Positions 62,224 through 64,000 of a stretch of DNA of 64,000 nucleotides are shown in pieces. This stretch comes from Thalassotalea sp. Sam97. GTDB lineage: Bacteria; Pseudomonadota; Gammaproteobacteria; Enterobacterales; Alteromonadaceae. Under the pieces are notes generated by a model. That model was not told the DNA's origin. It was given only the letters and a program-made list of their open reading frames with translations, and ran no database searches. The DNA lies in assembly GCF_041379765.1 (NCBI RefSeq), contig NZ_CP166919.1, positions 186,001 through 250,000 of the forward strand, in the 5' to 3' direction. Positions within the stretch are counted from its first letter, which is position 1; each line of letters begins with the position of its first letter. Made by a program: the position numbers and the translations under genes.

Positions 62224-64000
62224 TTACGCCTCCATTAGTTCATCTAACATAGTCATTAAGATGGCTTTCTTTTCTTTTATTTCTAATGAACTAAGTTTGC
62301 TATCAATTTCATTAAACTGTTTGTTAAAATCTTTTTTGACATTTTTATAATCAATATCGCCAAAATCAGATAAATAAAGGTCTTTCTTAAATCGCTCAAT
62401 AATTTCTATTAACTCAGAATTGGCCTTAGAGATTGCATTATCATCCCAGTTTCTTTCGGATTTCCCCGACAATAGTGAAATGATCGCAGAAACCCAATTA
62501 TTTGAACTAGCGAACTCAGATAACCTTAAAGCAAATGTTTGAACCTTTGAGTGAGTCGTAAAAGTAGCGACCTTTTTACAGTTTTTAACTAAATGCTGAT
62601 TGAATGCGATATATTCTTTAATTCTGCTCTCAAATTTTAACAGCTCTTTTTCATGAGCTTTTTTGAGTTGCTCAAAAATATTACTGAAATCGTCAGATTT
62701 AATGTCTGAAAGCTTTGTATTCTTTCCAAATATCGCTGGTAACTTATTAAATAAGTAATCATTAGGGTCTGAAGCTACTTTTGTTTCATCTTTGAACTTC
62801 AACAGCACTTTATCTAATGTTCTTGTGTTTCTCGTCCAAGGAGAAAGTTCGGCATAAAATGCTACCAATGTTTGGGCGATAATCAGTGGAGTTCTGTCTT
62901 TTTCGGGTAACTCCAAAGCGGAAGATATCTCATTTAGATAGCCGGTTGTAGAGAGATCTAATTTAACTACCTGAACTCCAATCAAGTGCGGTTGCTTGAA
63001 TAGTTTCATAGCGAACTCTTCATCAGCTCCATCTATGAAGGTAGGCTTGCTCGTAACTCCGTTATAGTCATAAAAAGCTAAGTGGTGATCATTTGCTTGA
63101 AGAAATGCTAAAAGCCAAACAGGAATGACTCCTTTAGAAATTCCAAATGGTTCCTTTTGCCATAGTTCAAATATATCAGAAACCTTAACGATGCCATTTT
63201 TTTCAGTTATATAACTTAGGGTTGTCTCAAACAGTTCTAGTAAACGTGATTGTTTATCCGAAGGCATAACAAATTTATAAAGGCCATTATTTTCCAGATC
63301 TGGCACATGCAAACCAAAATTGCTTAATGCTGAAAAGTACAAGCCTTTTTCAGCAGGAAAAGTTTTTTCAGGTAACGCTAAATTAGGTTCATCTGCATTC
63401 TCAGACATAGCCCTAAGTAGCTTTTTAAGTGCAGCATTCGCACTGCCGGATGGCTTATTTTTATTAATTAACTCATTAATAATGATTGGCGACTTGTTGA
63501 ATATTTTATTTGCAACCAAAGATGCGATTGAAGAGACTGGTTGCTTTGTAAGCTTGTTATTTAAATATGACCAATCAGCATTAGCAAAGGCTCTGTCTAA
63601 TTCATGAGATAGCTGCTGCTTAAAAGCAATAATCCTAGAATCAAGCTCTTTCAACGCTATTTTATCTCGTACTACAGAAGCTTCTTCTTTTTTCGCTTTT
63701 TCCAGAGCTATTAATTCGATAGAGATATCTTTTAATCGATTAATTGTCGAATACTTGCCAATAACTACACACTTATTTGAAGCTGCTTCTTTGACTAGTT
63801 CATCGTACGCTTTATCAGTTACTGCTAGTACAAAGTTTAAGAATAGTTTTCCATGTCTTGGGGTTAAGTTAATTGATGTCAGTAACTTATTATCAACTTT
63901 ATTAATTAATAATTTGTTAGCCCATCTCATCGCGCCCGTTTTATGATAATGAGATGTTGCTAATACGCTATCGGTTAAGTTACACACCGTTGTCCAATCA
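62224..64000 (-). CDS. C-terminal part of a large BrxC/PglY/DptF-like protein (cut by window edge)
   Basis: The frame is open through the window end, so the N-terminal part is missing; the GTG at 63987 is not a likely start. The visible 592 residues are mostly helical and acidic/basic mixed. The segment LWQKEPFGISKGVIPVWLLA, then FLQANDHHLAFYDYNG, recalls the (P)YGLxxGVIP region of BrxC/PglY/DptF-type P-loop proteins of BREX and Dnd restriction. No Walker motif is in the visible part; it should lie upstream. Coiled-coil stretches occur near 75-115 and at the end. It ends nine bases before the DndC-like gene, so the two are one operon. Family assignment is by resemblance only. Confidence 0.6.
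   Translation of the reverse strand, partial: DWTTVCNLTDSVLATSHYHKTGAMRWANKLLINKVDNKLLTSINLTPRHGKLFLNFVLAVTDKAYDELVKEAASNKCVVIGKYSTINRLKDISIELIALEKAKKEEASVVRDKIALKELDSRIIAFKQQLSHELDRAFANADWSYLNNKLTKQPVSSIASLVANKIFNKSPIIINELINKNKPSGSANAALKKLLRAMSENADEPNLALPEKTFPAEKGLYFSALSNFGLHVPDLENNGLYKFVMPSDKQSRLLELFETTLSYITEKNGIVKVSDIFELWQKEPFGISKGVIPVWLLAFLQANDHHLAFYDYNGVTSKPTFIDGADEEFAMKLFKQPHLIGVQVVKLDLSTTGYLNEISSALELPEKDRTPLIIAQTLVAFYAELSPWTRNTRTLDKVLLKFKDETKVASDPNDYLFNKLPAIFGKNTKLSDIKSDDFSNIFEQLKKAHEKELLKFESRIKEYIAFNQHLVKNCKKVATFTTHSKVQTFALRLSEFASSNNWVSAIISLLSGKSERNWDDNAISKANSELIEIIERFKKDLYLSDFGDIDYKNVKKDFNKQFNEIDSKLSSLEIKEKKAILMTMLDELMEA

Overview
The window looks like chromosome of a marine gammaproteobacterium of the Alteromonadales, most like Colwellia/Thalassotalea. 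The evidence is moderate AT richness, the gene order psd-rsgA-orn ... queG-nnr-tsaE-ami-mutL-miaA-hfq-hflX-hflK-hflC-yjeT-purA, a complete gspC-N operon beside hslR/hslO/pckA, an argCBFGH operon whose ArgH carries a fused N-acetylglutamate synthase domain, and a phasin/PHA synthase/MaoC cluster. No rRNA, tRNA, IS element or CRISPR array was recognised. The genus is inference.

Layout: 0.2-3.4 kb carries pckA, hslO and hslR on the minus strand. 3.7-15.4 kb is a tightly overlapping type II secretion operon (gspC-N) ending in a strong terminator. 15.4-18.2 kb holds a glycerophosphodiesterase, psd and rsgA (minus), with orn divergent. A two-helix membrane protein with a degenerate HPt-like tail follows. 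20.9-34.1 kb is the conserved queG-to-purA housekeeping run (tRNA modification, cell-wall amidase, mismatch repair, Hfq, HflXKC). 34.1-42.1 kb has a decayed outer-membrane protein gene, a malic enzyme, the MetJ regulon genes metJ/metB/metF, and argE divergent from argC. 41-46 kb completes arginine synthesis. A 64-65 bp tandem repeat array (46.3-46.8 kb) separates it from an AbgT-type transporter, a DUF6671-like gene and a Sua5/TsaC gene.

50.4-54.1 kb is a patchy accessory stretch. It has a run of very small hydrophobic ORFs (21, 27, 49 and 35 aa), a lipoprotein-like or anchored hypothetical protein, a small Cys-rich protein, and an extra signal peptidase I gene flanked by remnants of a methyltransferase gene and a MocR-type regulator gene. 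54.4-57.0 kb is the polyhydroxyalkanoate cluster, followed by a YcaD-like MFS transporter.

From about 58.7 kb to the window end the sequence becomes more AT-rich and looks like a defence island. It holds an IscS/DndA-type cysteine desulfurase, convergent with a minus-strand operon. That operon encodes a large protein cut by the window edge that resembles the C-terminal half of BrxC/PglY/DptF-type ATPases, a PAPS-reductase-family DndC/BrxP-like protein, and a GIY-YIG protein split by an apparent one-base frameshift. Together they suggest a sulfur-based DNA modification or restriction system, closest in gene content to type 4 BREX or Dnd phosphorothioation. This is the most interesting part of the window. 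Its upstream genes lie beyond base 64000.
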